A stretch of DNA of 64,000 nt from positions 1 through 64,000 of the forward strand of contig JAKAJH010000007.1 in NCBI GenBank assembly GCA_021813905.1. The letters run 5' to 3'. The stretch comes from Bacteroidota bacterium (GTDB lineage: Bacteria > Bacteroidota > Ignavibacteria > UBA10030). Below the pieces are notes generated by a model, which had not been told where the DNA came from, did not search any database, and was given only the letters and a program-made list of their open reading frames with translations. Both the position numbers and the translations under genes were made by a program. This document shows, one piece after another, positions 36,894 to 46,312 of this stretch (position 1 is its first letter; each line of letters starts with the position of its first letter).

Positions 36894-38140
36894 TGAAAAG
36901 AAACACAACAATGGCTGCAAAGATCGGCGTCGGCGTGACGCTTCTGGTGATGGCGCTCGCCGGCACTGCCCCGGGACAGACCGGCGGTTTCGTGTCGGTA
37001 CGCGGACCGGAAATCGTTGCGCCGGACGGAACGCCTCTGCTGCTCCGTGGCATCAATCTCGGCAACTGGCTCGTGCCGGAAGGGTACATGTTCAAGTTCG
37101 AGTCCGCCACGTCGCCGCGCATGATCAACGACGTCATCGCGGAGCTGATCGGCGAGGATGCGGCAGAAGATTTCTGGAATGAGTATCGCGATGCGTACAT
37201 CACCCGCGACGACATCCGGTACATCCGGGAGCTGGGACTGAATTCCGTCCGGATCCCGTTCCATTGGAAGCTGTTCTCGGTGCGCGATTCGGACGGGGTG
37301 CTGGAAGGACCCGGCGTCCGTCTGATGGACCGCGTCATCCGCTGGTGCCGCGACGAACATCTGTGGGCGATCCTGGACATGCACTGCGCTCCGGGCGGTC
37401 AGACCGGCGACAATATCGACGACAGCCGTGGATATCCGTTCCTGTTCGAGAGTCCCCGCAGCCAGGAACGCGTGACGAAGCTCTGGACCGCCATCGCGGC
37501 GCGATACCGGAATGAGCCGACCGTGATCGGATACGATTTGCTCAACGAACCGATCGCGACCTATTTCGACTCGACGGCGTTGAATCCGCTGCTCGAGCCC
37601 GTGTACCGCCGTATCACAGCGGGCATCCGTTCGGTCGACACGAACCACCTCGTGTTTCTCGGCGGCGCGCAATGGGACGGGAATTTCCGGGTGTTCGGTC
37701 CGCCGTTCGATTCGAAGCTGGTCTACACGTTCCATCGGTACTGGTGCGATACCACGCAGGCGATGATCCGGGAGTTCGTCGATTTCCGGACGCGCTACAA
37801 CGTACCGCTGTGGATGGGGGAATCGGGTGAGAACACGGATGCGTGGATCGATGCGTGGCGCCGGCTGCAGGAGCGGAATGACATCGGCTGGTGCTTCTGG
37901 CCGTACAAGAAGATGGACGCGTCGCGAAACCTCGTGACCTTTCCCCGCCCGGAAGGTTGGGATGTGCTTGTGAAGTATGCGAACAGCAACCGCTCGAGCT
38001 ATGCCGGCATTCGTTCCGCACGGCCCGATGCGACGGTAGTGCGCGAGGCGCTACGGCAGTTCCTGCAGCTGTGCCGGTTCTCTTCCTGCCGGCTGAACCC
38101 GGGGTATGCCCGCAGTCTCGGGCTGAGCGTTCCCCGCTGA
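36893..38140 (+). CDS. GH5 glucanase, no T9SS tail
   Basis: A 415-aa glycoside hydrolase family 5 enzyme. Signal peptide ending LAGTAPGQ; the start of the barrel (LLLRGINLGNWLVPEGYMF) resembles exo-beta-1,3-glucanase-type GH5 members. Acid/base E219 in YDLLNEPIA and nucleophile E310 in LWMGESGEN are intact; ILDMHCAPGGQ is also standard. It ends shortly after the barrel, with no sorting domain, so it should be periplasmic. It overlaps the upstream GH3 gene by one base and is a tandem paralogue of the next gene, which does have binding and sorting domains. GH5 covers many specificities; beta-glucan is the best guess. Confidence 0.9.
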   Translation: MKRNTTMAAKIGVGVTLLVMALAGTAPGQTGGFVSVRGPEIVAPDGTPLLLRGINLGNWLVPEGYMFKFESATSPRMINDVIAELIGEDAAEDFWNEYRDAYITRDDIRYIRELGLNSVRIPFHWKLFSVRDSDGVLEGPGVRLMDRVIRWCRDEHLWAILDMHCAPGGQTGDNIDDSRGYPFLFESPRSQERVTKLWTAIAARYRNEPTVIGYDLLNEPIATYFDSTALNPLLEPVYRRITAGIRSVDTNHLVFLGGAQWDGNFRVFGPPFDSKLVYTFHRYWCDTTQAMIREFVDFRTRYNVPLWMGESGENTDAWIDAWRRLQERNDIGWCFWPYKKMDASRNLVTFPRPEGWDVLVKYANSNRSSYAGIRSARPDATVVREALRQFLQLCRFSSCRLNPGYARSLGLSVPR

Positions 38141-38185
38141 TCCGCCGCAGGCGCGGGTCATTCTCCAGAAACCAAAAGGTCGAAG

Positions 38186-40168
38186 ATGCGGAAGTGGCAC
38201 TCTCTCGGATTGATGCTGTCGTTATCGTGCGCGGTCGCGGTCGGACAGGGATTTCTTCACGTGTCGGGCACGAAGATCGTGGACGGCTCTTCCAATGAAG
38301 TGCAGCTCCGTGGCCTCGGCCTCGGCGGCTGGCTCGTTCCGGAAGGCTATATGCTGCAGACCGCGTCCTTCGCCAATTCGCCGACGGCGATCCAGAACAA
38401 GATCGCCGCGCTGGTCGGGAGTACGAACGCCGCGCAATTCTGGCAGAAGTACCGGACGAACTTCGTGCAGAAGCGCGACATCGACCGGATCGCGTCGTGG
38501 GGATTCAATTCCATCCGCCTGCCGATGCATTACGCGCTGCTGAATCCCAAGGATCAGCCCGGCGTGTATCTGGAAAGCGGATTCGCGATCATCGACAGCC
38601 TGCTCAGCTGGTGCGAGGCCGACCATCTCTACCTCATCCTGGACCTCCACTGTGCCATCGGGGGACAGAACAAAGACAACATCAGCGACTACAGCGGCTA
38701 TCCGTCACTGTGGGAAAGCACGGACTATCAGCAGCGCACGGTGGATCTCTGGAAGACCATCGCGGCCCGGTACGCCACGCGGCAATGGATCGGCGGGTAC
38801 GATCTGCTGAACGAGACGGCGTTCGATCTCGGATCGGGCAACGTGCCGCTGCGGAACCTGTTCATTGCCATCACGAACGCCATCCGGCAGGTGGATACTT
38901 CGCATATCATCTTCGCCGAGGGGAACTGGTACGCCACCGACTTCAGCGGCCTGACGCCGGCGTGGGACTCGAACCTCGTCTACAGCTTCCACAAGTACTG
39001 GAATTCGAACGCGACGAGTGCCATTCAGTACCTCCTCGATATGCGCGCCAGCGCAAACCGGCCGCTCTGGCTCGGCGAGTCGGGTGAGAACTCGAACGCA
39101 TGGTTTACCGACTGTATCAAGCTGATGGAATCGAACAAGATCGGCTGGGCCTGGTGGCCGTTCAAGAAAGTGGAATCCGTTGCCGGCCCCCTGTCTGTGG
39201 CGAAGCCGGGCGAGTACGACTACCTGCTCCGCTACTGGCGGGGAGAAGTGACCGCCCCGACCGTCGACGAAGCCATGATCGGGCTCAACGCGCTTGCGGA
39301 GAACCTGGCGCTGGACCGCTGCGTGTATCATCCGGATGTCATCGATGCCCTCATGCGTCAGCCGTACACGGATGCCCTCAAGCCGTTTACGACCAACACC
39401 GTTCCGGGCACCGTCTTCGCGAGCAATTACGACATGGGTCCGGTGGGGATCGCCTATCACGATGCGGATTACCAGAACATCTCGGGACCCGGCGGAGCAT
39501 CAGGGAATCAGGGCGGGATGTACCGGAACGACGGCGTCGATATCGAGCGATGTTCGGATTTCCCGTCGAACGGCTATGACGTGGGGTGGACGAACAACGG
39601 CGAGGACCTGACATTTACCATCGCTGTGCAGACCGCGGGCACGTACGCGCTGAGCGCGCGCGTCGCCGCGCCTTCGGCGGGCGGCTATCTGCTGCTTCGG
39701 ATCGATGGCAATATCGTCAACGGGTATGTCGGTGTCCCCGCCTCCGGCGGCTGGCAATCGTGGCAGACGGTGGCGTGCGGCAACGTCAATCTGACCGCGG
39801 GCACGCACACATTCACCGTCGGAATTCCGATCGCCGGTTACAACATCAGTTACGTACAATTCTCTGCGACTACCGCGGTTGCTGGGGACAACGCGATCCC
39901 GGCCGTCCTTTCGCTCGGTCAGAACTATCCCAATCCCTTCAATCCTTCGACCGGACTGCAATTCACTGTCCCGTCGAACGGGCAGGCGAGCGTCAAGGTC
40001 TACACGCTTCTGGGCGCGGAAGCAGCGACGCTCTTTGATGGCCCGGCGATCGCCGGACAGGTATATCAGATCAATTTCAACGGCGCACACTTCGCAAGCG
40101 GCATCTACCTCGCCCGGTTGCGATTCGGTGATCGGGAGATCGTCCGGCGCATGATGCTGGTGAAGTGA
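38186..40168 (+). CDS. GH5 glucanase with CBM6-like domain and T9SS tail
   Basis: A 660-aa secreted enzyme, paralogous to the preceding gene across the catalytic domain (VQLRGLGLGGWLVPEGYML, ILDLHCAIGGQNKDN). Acid/base E210 sits in YDLLNETAF, where the usual proline after NE is threonine; nucleophile E298 is in LWLGESGEN. A CBM6/35-like beta-sandwich follows at ~405-560 (NNGEDLTFTIAVQTAGTYALSARVA), then a T9SS sorting domain from ~575 (QNYPNPFNPSTGLQF, RRMMLVK). The extra domains imply surface action on polymer, while the paralogue works on oligomers inside. Only one base separates it from the next GH3 gene. Confidence 0.9.
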   Translation: MRKWHSLGLMLSLSCAVAVGQGFLHVSGTKIVDGSSNEVQLRGLGLGGWLVPEGYMLQTASFANSPTAIQNKIAALVGSTNAAQFWQKYRTNFVQKRDIDRIASWGFNSIRLPMHYALLNPKDQPGVYLESGFAIIDSLLSWCEADHLYLILDLHCAIGGQNKDNISDYSGYPSLWESTDYQQRTVDLWKTIAARYATRQWIGGYDLLNETAFDLGSGNVPLRNLFIAITNAIRQVDTSHIIFAEGNWYATDFSGLTPAWDSNLVYSFHKYWNSNATSAIQYLLDMRASANRPLWLGESGENSNAWFTDCIKLMESNKIGWAWWPFKKVESVAGPLSVAKPGEYDYLLRYWRGEVTAPTVDEAMIGLNALAENLALDRCVYHPDVIDALMRQPYTDALKPFTTNTVPGTVFASNYDMGPVGIAYHDADYQNISGPGGASGNQGGMYRNDGVDIERCSDFPSNGYDVGWTNNGEDLTFTIAVQTAGTYALSARVAAPSAGGYLLLRIDGNIVNGYVGVPASGGWQSWQTVACGNVNLTAGTHTFTVGIPIAGYNISYVQFSATTAVAGDNAIPAVLSLGQNYPNPFNPSTGLQFTVPSNGQASVKVYTLLGAEAATLFDGPAIAGQVYQINFNGAHFASGIYLARLRFGDREIVRRMMLVK

Positions 40169-40169
40169 A

Positions 40170-43100
40170 ATGAGAACTGCAGACCGACAGAGGGGAAACC
40201 GATCTCGGATCGCCGTGGTCGCCGTTCTTCCGGTACTCGTGTTGCTGTCTCCCGGCCGGCTCGGGGCACAGTCCCTGGAGGAGCGTGTCACCTCATTGCT
40301 CCGTCAGATGACGCTTGAAGAAAAAATCCTCCAGCTTCATCAGGAAGGAGGATTCAACACCGCCGATAATCTGCGGCTGGGCATCCCCGGATTCATCATG
40401 GCAGACGGTCCGCACGGAGTGCGGGACGGTCTGGCGACCAGCTTCCCGGTCGGCATCGGCATGGCTGCAACATGGGATACCAGCATTGCGCGACTCGTCG
40501 GGATCGGGATGGGCGAGGAATTTCGTGCGAAGGGGAAGCATCAGGCGCTCGGACCGTGCCTCGACATCGACCGCGATCCGCGCAACGGCCGGAGCCCGGA
40601 GTCGGGCGGAGAAGATCCCTATCTCTGCGGTCAGATCACGGCCGCACTCGTGCAGGGGATCCAGTCGACTCCCTGTATCGCCACGATCAAGCATTACAAC
40701 GCGAACCATCGCGAAGACGGCCGGATGAGCAACAATATCACGGCGAGCCAACGGGTGTTGCACGATGAAGCCGGACTCGCGTTCCGGACAGCGGTGCAGC
40801 AGGGGGGTGCGCTATCAGTGATGAACGCCTACACGCTCATCAACAGCCAGAAGTGTGCGGAGAACTTCAACCTCCTGACGATGATCCTGAAGATGCAATG
40901 GGGATTCCCGTACTACGTGGTGTCCGACTGGGGATCGATCTGGGATGCGGGACGGGCGATTCGCGCCGGCTGCGATGTCTGCATGGGCTCAACGATCTAC
41001 GAGACGAGCCTTCCGTCGCTGGTCGCCAGCGGCGCGGTGTCTGAGGCGTTGATCGACGAAGCCGTCCGCCGGGTCCTGCGCACGAAGCTCGTTGCCGGCA
41101 TGCTTGATTATCAGCCCCCGGGCGATGCTTCCACTCTGAACAGTGTCGCCCACCAGCAATTGTGTCTCAACGCGGGACGGAAATCGATCGTTCTCCTGCG
41201 GAACCAGGGCTCGATTCTCCCGCTGAACAGCGCAAGCATCGGGAACATCGCGCTGATCGGTCCGAATGCCGCCGTGGCGCAGACCGACGGCGCCGGAAGC
41301 AGCTGGGTGTCGCCCTTCTATTCCATCAGTCCGAAGGCCGGGATCGAAGAAAAGGTCGGGACGGGACGCGTCATGTATGCCAAAGGGTGCGACATCAACA
41401 GCGCAGACACCAGCGGATTCGTCTCCGCGCGTGCGGCGGCAGCGCTGTCGGACGTTGTGGTCTACTGCGGGGGTCTCGATGCGAGCCAGGAAGGGGAAGG
41501 ATTCGATCGCGTCGGGGGATCGATCCAATTGCCGGGAAAGCAGCAGGATCTCATCAACGCCCTTGCTGCCGTCAATCCCAACGTCATCGTGGTGCTCTTC
41601 AGCGGAGGGGTCTGCGGCATTGAGCGTTGCGCCGGAAGCATCCACGCACTCGTGCAGGCGTTCTATCCAGGTCAGGAGGGCGGACGGGCGGTTGCCGATG
41701 TCCTTTTTGGTGATTACAATCCTGCGGGGCGACTTCCGGTCACGATGCCGGTGAACGATGCGCAGCTTCCCCCGTGGCTCATGAACGACAATTTCGACAC
41801 CGGATACGGTCGCGGCTACCGGTGGTTTGAACGGAACGGGTACACACCGCAATTCCCGTTCGGCTTTGGACTCAGCTATACGACGTTCTCATACGATCGT
41901 ATCGCTGTCGCTCCGGCGACGATCCAGCCGGGCGAGCTGGTGACCGTGAGCGTGGACGTGAGAAATACCGGTGCGAGAGCCGGAGAAGAAGTGGTGCAGC
42001 TCTATCTGAGCGACAGCAGCGCGTCGCCGTCGGAACCGCTTAAGCAGCTGAAAGGATTTCGACGTGTCGCGCTCCAGCCCGGCGAAACGAAGACGGTGAC
42101 GTTCACGCTGACCGCGGACGAAGAGTATGCGTATGATGAAACGTCCGCTTCCTATCAGGTTCGCCCCGGCATGTACGTCGTCCGCGTCGGCGGCTCGTCG
42201 GCCGATCTGCCCCTGGCGGGGACATTCAGCGTCCTCGACGGCCAGAAGAAACCCGATCTGCTCGTCGCGAACGTGCGCGTGGTGCCGCCGTATCCGTTCC
42301 CGGGACAGCCGGTCGTGTTTCTCGCCTCGGTACGGAACCTCGGTTCGGCTGCCGTGCAGCCGGGAGTAAGCATTCCTGTCTCATTCCGTGTGAACGGGGA
42401 GGTCGTCAGCTGGTCGAACACGTTCTCCTCGGGCATTCCCGCCGGCGGTATGGCGCTGATCTCATCGGACGGCGGACCGACGGGCTCTGCGACTTGGACA
42501 CCGTCGGTCACCGGCGCATTTCAGGTGACGGCCACCGTCGATCCGGATCAGGTGATCGATGAAGCGGTGGAATCCAACAATGCCCGAACCATCATCTCGT
42601 CGACGGTCGCCCGCCCGGCGGACAACCTCGCGTTGAACAAGCCGGTGAGCGCCTCGTCGGTGGAGAAGGCGGGTCTGGAAGCCGTAAACGCGGTGGATGG
42701 CAACCTCAGCACCCGCTGGAGCAGTGCATTCAGCGATCCCCAGTCAATCACGGTCGACCTGGAACATTCCTGCACGGTGGACGACGTGACGCTGTACTGG
42801 GAATCGGCGTATGCGCGCGACTATCTGGTCCAGCGCTCGTCAGATTCGTATTCCTGGACGGACATCGTCCACGAAACCAACGGGAACGGCGGGATCGTCA
42901 AGATCCCGGTGCAGGCCGAAGCGCGGTACATCCGGATGATCGGGCAGCAGCGCGCCACGTCGTGGGGATATTCGCTCTACGAACTCCAGGTGCACGGGAC
43001 ATCCGCGACGAACGTTCCGGGCGACGTGGCCCGGGCGGCGTCCTTCACCCTGGCGCCGAATTACCCGAATCCGTTCAATCCCTCGACGACGATCGGGTTC

Positions 43101-43304
43101 TCCGTTGACAAGACGGGACAAGCATCGGTTCAGGTGTTCGATCTTCTCGGCCGGAAGGTGGCCACGCTGTTCAACGGCGCGGCGGTCGCCGGGCGAACGT
43201 ACCGGCTGATGTTTGACGCACAGAATCTGGCCGCCGGCATTTACGTGGTTCGGCTCGATGCCGGTTCCCAGCAGGCGATGCGACGCATGGTGCTTGTGAA
43301 GTAG
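40170..43304 (+). CDS. GH3 hydrolase with CARDB, discoidin-type CBM and T9SS tail
   Basis: A 1044-aa multidomain family 3 enzyme. Signal peptide in VAVLPVLVLLSPGRLGAQ; barrel with IATIKHYNANHRED and nucleophile D253 in YVVSDWGSIWDAG; alpha/beta sandwich with GGLDASQEGEGFDRVGGSIQLP; fibronectin-III-like domain at ~595-680; CARDB-like domain at ~693-800 (LVANVRVVPPYPFPGQPVVFL); F5/8-type C (discoidin/CBM32) domain at ~816-940 (NLALNKPVSASS, DGNLSTRWSSAF); T9SS sorting domain from ~959 (PNYPNPFNPSTTIGF, RRMVLVK). It is the only GH3 of the three that is exported to the surface. This architecture suggests a glucosidase held on insoluble or cell-wall glycan. Confidence 0.91.
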   Translation: MRTADRQRGNRSRIAVVAVLPVLVLLSPGRLGAQSLEERVTSLLRQMTLEEKILQLHQEGGFNTADNLRLGIPGFIMADGPHGVRDGLATSFPVGIGMAATWDTSIARLVGIGMGEEFRAKGKHQALGPCLDIDRDPRNGRSPESGGEDPYLCGQITAALVQGIQSTPCIATIKHYNANHREDGRMSNNITASQRVLHDEAGLAFRTAVQQGGALSVMNAYTLINSQKCAENFNLLTMILKMQWGFPYYVVSDWGSIWDAGRAIRAGCDVCMGSTIYETSLPSLVASGAVSEALIDEAVRRVLRTKLVAGMLDYQPPGDASTLNSVAHQQLCLNAGRKSIVLLRNQGSILPLNSASIGNIALIGPNAAVAQTDGAGSSWVSPFYSISPKAGIEEKVGTGRVMYAKGCDINSADTSGFVSARAAAALSDVVVYCGGLDASQEGEGFDRVGGSIQLPGKQQDLINALAAVNPNVIVVLFSGGVCGIERCAGSIHALVQAFYPGQEGGRAVADVLFGDYNPAGRLPVTMPVNDAQLPPWLMNDNFDTGYGRGYRWFERNGYTPQFPFGFGLSYTTFSYDRIAVAPATIQPGELVTVSVDVRNTGARAGEEVVQLYLSDSSASPSEPLKQLKGFRRVALQPGETKTVTFTLTADEEYAYDETSASYQVRPGMYVVRVGGSSADLPLAGTFSVLDGQKKPDLLVANVRVVPPYPFPGQPVVFLASVRNLGSAAVQPGVSIPVSFRVNGEVVSWSNTFSSGIPAGGMALISSDGGPTGSATWTPSVTGAFQVTATVDPDQVIDEAVESNNARTIISSTVARPADNLALNKPVSASSVEKAGLEAVNAVDGNLSTRWSSAFSDPQSITVDLEHSCTVDDVTLYWESAYARDYLVQRSSDSYSWTDIVHETNGNGGIVKIPVQAEARYIRMIGQQRATSWGYSLYELQVHGTSATNVPGDVARAASFTLAPNYPNPFNPSTTIGFSVDKTGQASVQVFDLLGRKVATLFNGAAVAGRTYRLMFDAQNLAAGIYVVRLDAGSQQAMRRMVLVK

Positions 43305-43363
43305 CAGCAGAAGGTGATGTATCTCCGATGAACCATGATGAACCCCGAATCAAAGGATCGGCC

Positions 43364-44179
43364 GTGAAGAACGTCCTGATGATGATCACGCTGTCCGTCC
43401 TTCCGTGGCTCCAGGGCTGCGGAAAGGATACCACTGCGGTCGCTGCGGTTGCACCTGCGGATTCGGTCCCGAACCGTCCCGGCTGGACGCTCGTCTGGAA
43501 CGATGAGTTCACAGGCCCGCGCATCGACACCGCAAAATGGCAACACGAAGTCAACGGCTATGGCGGTGGAAATAATGAACTCCAGTACTACACCGCTGAT
43601 TCGGCGAACTCGTATATCGAAAACGGCATGCTGGTGATCCAGGCTCTCCGGCAGGACTACCTCGGCAAGCTATACACCTCGGCCCGACTGAATACGCGTG
43701 GAAAAGGAGACTGGACCTATGGCCGGATCGAGGCGCGGGCCAAACTGCCGGAAGGCAAAGGCATGTGGCCGGCGATCTGGATGATGCCGACCTATTCGGA
43801 CTACGGCGGCTGGCCGGCGAGCGGAGAGATCGACATCATGGAGTGTCTCGGGCAGCAGCCGAATAAGGTCTACGGCACGATCCACTTCGGATCTTCGGTT
43901 GCGAACCACCAGCAAATGGGAGGCAGCTACCTGCTTCCCTCCGGCGCCTTCTCGGAATCATTCCACGTCTTCGCCGTCGAGTGGGATCCGGATACCATCC
44001 GCTGGTATGTGGATGAAATTCAGTACTTTACGGCGGCAAAGGGAACTCCCTTCGACCGCGAATTCTTCTGTATCCTGAACGTGGCGGTCGGCGGCAACTG
44101 GCCCGGCAGCCCCGATGAGTTCACGGTCTTTCCGCAGAAAATGCTCGTCGACTATGTGCGGGTTTACCGTCGCTCGTAG
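43364..44179 (+). CDS. GH16 laminarinase-like endoglucanase lipoprotein
   Basis: A 271-aa family 16 hydrolase, laminarinase type, cutting internal beta-1,3 or mixed beta-glucan bonds. Catalytic motif GEIDIMEC gives nucleophile E155, D157 and acid/base E160; WTLVWNDEFTG, GNNELQYYT and NVAVGGNWPGSPD are family hallmarks. I prefer the GTG at 43364: AAAGGA is 6 bp upstream and the product then begins with a compact lipoprotein signal ending LQGC. An ATG at 43328 would add 12 residues. It should be a membrane-anchored lipoprotein, unlike the T9SS-exported enzymes. It follows the GH3 gene by 59 bp and precedes the symporter gene. Confidence 0.9.
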   Translation: MKNVLMMITLSVLPWLQGCGKDTTAVAAVAPADSVPNRPGWTLVWNDEFTGPRIDTAKWQHEVNGYGGGNNELQYYTADSANSYIENGMLVIQALRQDYLGKLYTSARLNTRGKGDWTYGRIEARAKLPEGKGMWPAIWMMPTYSDYGGWPASGEIDIMECLGQQPNKVYGTIHFGSSVANHQQMGGSYLLPSGAFSESFHVFAVEWDPDTIRWYVDEIQYFTAAKGTPFDREFFCILNVAVGGNWPGSPDEFTVFPQKMLVDYVRVYRRS

Positions 44180-44230
44180 TGTGTATCATCACATCCCTGT
44201 TCCACCACTGATCGCAGGAGACACATCCGC

Positions 44231-45892
44231 ATGGTAACGATCAATCTGGGCGTCATCGACTGGCTGGTGATCGCCACATACTTCGCCTTCGTGATCGGGC
44301 TCGGGTTCTACCTGAAGCGATTCACGAAGAGCGAGGAAGACTTCTTCCTCGCCGGACGCAAAAACAGCTCGTGGGTGGCCGGACTCGCATTCCTGTCGGC
44401 CAACCTCGGCGCACTCGAGCTGCTCGGCATGACCGGCAATACGTTCAAGTACGGCATGTATGTCGCGCACTTCTACTGGATCGGCGCTATTCCCGCCATG
44501 CTGTTCCTGGGCGTGTACATGATGCCCTTCTATTACAGCAGCAGGATCAAATCCGTTCCCGGCTACCTCAAGCTTCGCTTCGATGAGCGCACCCGCGTGC
44601 TGAACGGCATCGCCTTCGCCGTCATGACCCTGCTTGTCTCCGGCATCAATCTGTATGCGATGGCTCTGGTGCTGCACACATTCCTCGGCTGGCACTGGGA
44701 TGCCAGCATGTGGGCCTCCGCGGCGACGGTCGCCGTCTACGTGACGATGAGCGGCTTGATGTCGGCGATCTTCACGGAGATCATCCAGTTCTTCCTCATC
44801 TGGTTCGGACTCTTCCTCGTGTCGATCATGGGCGTCATCGAGATCGGCAGTGTCAAGGAGGTCTTTGCGCGCATTCCGGAAGCGTACAACACGCTCTGGT
44901 CCACGTCGGCAGATCCCTCCCAGAACGGCATGCTCATCACCTGGGGCGGCATCGTTCTGGGCCTCGGCTTCGTGCTGTCGTTCGGCTACTGGACGACCGA
45001 CTTTCTCGTGGTCCAACGGGCCTTCTCCGCGAAGGACCTCCGCTCGGCGCGCATGACGCCGATCCTGGCGTCGTTCTTCAAGATGGCGGTGCCGTTTATC
45101 GTCATCATCGCCGGACTGGTGGCCCTCGTGCTCGCGAAGGATCCCAACAGCGGATTTGCCCTGCTGCAGGACGGCGGCCAGATCAATTACGATTCGGCCT
45201 TGCCGATGCTCATCGCCCGATACTATCCGCAGGGACTGGTCGGGCTGGGCGTCACAGCGCTGCTCGCCGGCTTCATGGCGGGCCAGGCGGGTAATATCAG
45301 CGCGTTCAACACCGTGTGGACGTATGATATCTACAAATCGGTGATCAACAAGAATGCATCGGACACGCATCTGCTCTGGATGGGTCGCGTAGCGACGATC
45401 GGCGGAATTCTGCTGAGCATCGTGACGGCGTACTGGGCCAAGAGCTTCCCGAGCATCATGGACTACATGCAGGCGATCTTCTCGTGGGTGAACGCCCCGC
45501 TGTTCGCCACGATGCTGCTGGGCATGTTTGTCTGGTGGATCACGCCGGCGGGCGCGTTCTGGGGTCTGCTGGCGGGCATGGGCTCGTCCGTCGTCATGTT
45601 CCTGGCGTCCAAGTTCAACTGGGTGAGTTCCAGCGCCATCGCAATGTCGCCGCAGGCGAGCGATATGGCGGTGAACTTCTGGCGCGCCTGGTGGGCGTGG
45701 GCCATCTGCTTCGGCACGACGGTGCTCATCAGCCTTTCCACCAAACCGAAGCCGCAGGAGGAGTTGCGCGGCCTTGTCATCGGACTCACGCCGGAGGCGG
45801 ACACGGCCAACGTACCGTTCACGAAGAGGCCGGAGTTCTTTGCCCTCATTTCGTTGATTGTCCTTGTCCTCTTGAACGTCTACTTCTGGTGA
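44231..45892 (+). CDS. Sodium:solute symporter (SSS family), sugar transporter
   Basis: A 553-aa inner-membrane protein of the SSS/SGLT family with about 13-14 transmembrane helices. The start (DWLVIATYFAFVIGLGFYLKRFTKSEEDFFLAGRK) and SFGYWTTDFLVVQRAFSAKD, ALLAGFMAGQAGNISAFNTVWTYDIYK are typical of the sugar branch. It would bring monosaccharides or short oligosaccharides from the periplasm into the cell with sodium. It is the only inner-membrane transporter of the cluster and is followed 14 bp later by a two-helix small protein. AGGAG precedes the ATG. Confidence 0.92.
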   Translation: MVTINLGVIDWLVIATYFAFVIGLGFYLKRFTKSEEDFFLAGRKNSSWVAGLAFLSANLGALELLGMTGNTFKYGMYVAHFYWIGAIPAMLFLGVYMMPFYYSSRIKSVPGYLKLRFDERTRVLNGIAFAVMTLLVSGINLYAMALVLHTFLGWHWDASMWASAATVAVYVTMSGLMSAIFTEIIQFFLIWFGLFLVSIMGVIEIGSVKEVFARIPEAYNTLWSTSADPSQNGMLITWGGIVLGLGFVLSFGYWTTDFLVVQRAFSAKDLRSARMTPILASFFKMAVPFIVIIAGLVALVLAKDPNSGFALLQDGGQINYDSALPMLIARYYPQGLVGLGVTALLAGFMAGQAGNISAFNTVWTYDIYKSVINKNASDTHLLWMGRVATIGGILLSIVTAYWAKSFPSIMDYMQAIFSWVNAPLFATMLLGMFVWWITPAGAFWGLLAGMGSSVVMFLASKFNWVSSSAIAMSPQASDMAVNFWRAWWAWAICFGTTVLISLSTKPKPQEELRGLVIGLTPEADTANVPFTKRPEFFALISLIVLVLLNVYFW

Positions 45893-45906
45893 GAAGGAGA
45901 GCGCGC

Positions 45907-46125
45907 ATGTCAACCGAAACTGTGAAGATGAAATCGATCTGGTATGTCGTCGGATTGCTGCTGCTGATAATCGGCGGGCTCGTGCTGCTGGGCGGGATCC
46001 TCAACCTCATCTCGCCGCCGGAGCACAAGACCGTGCTTGCCAACCTGCGCCCCGATCTTTGGTGGGGCGGGATCATCGTGGTGTTCGGCGGGATCCTGTT
46101 CTTTTCGCACAGGAATTCGCACTGA
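45907..46125 (+). CDS. 72-aa two-TM protein after symporter gene
   Basis: A small protein with a short charged N-terminus and two hydrophobic segments, ~10-36 (SIWYVVGLLLLIIGGLVLLGG) and ~51-67 (LWWGGIIVVFGGILFFS). ATG at 45907 has GAAGGAGA at 45893-45900. It is clearly a gene by its spacing, start signal and membrane pattern, though short. No family is recognised; placement suggests a symporter accessory subunit. A strong hairpin 61 bp downstream ends the transcript. Confidence 0.7.
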   Translation: MSTETVKMKSIWYVVGLLLLIIGGLVLLGGILNLISPPEHKTVLANLRPDLWWGGIIVVFGGILFFSHRNSH

Positions 46126-46185
46126 TCACCATCCCCGGCCTGGTGCCGGGCTCCCGGAGCATCGGGATCGTCAACCGTCGAATGA

Positions 46186-46215
46186 GAAGCCCCGGAGATG
46201 TTCTGCCGGGGCTTC
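46186..46215 (+). terminator. Rho-independent-like terminator at end of cluster
   Basis: Perfect 10-bp stem GAAGCCCCGG / CCGGGGCTTC with a 10-base loop, followed by ATCGTCTCC. It lies after the 72-aa gene and marks the end of the polysaccharide cluster. The T-tract is poor. Confidence 0.7.
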
Positions 46216-46312
46216 ATCGTCTCCGGGTCTCGATTCGAGCGTCGGCTTGACACTGTGCCGTGATTCTCCCACATTCAATGGAAATGAAGCTTCCCCGGAA
46301 GAGACGAACCCG

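Noticed and set aside
44189-45913. Minus-strand frame of 574 aa opposite the symporter gene
   Set aside because: Rich in H, R, E, D and Q, typical of antisense to a membrane protein gene.
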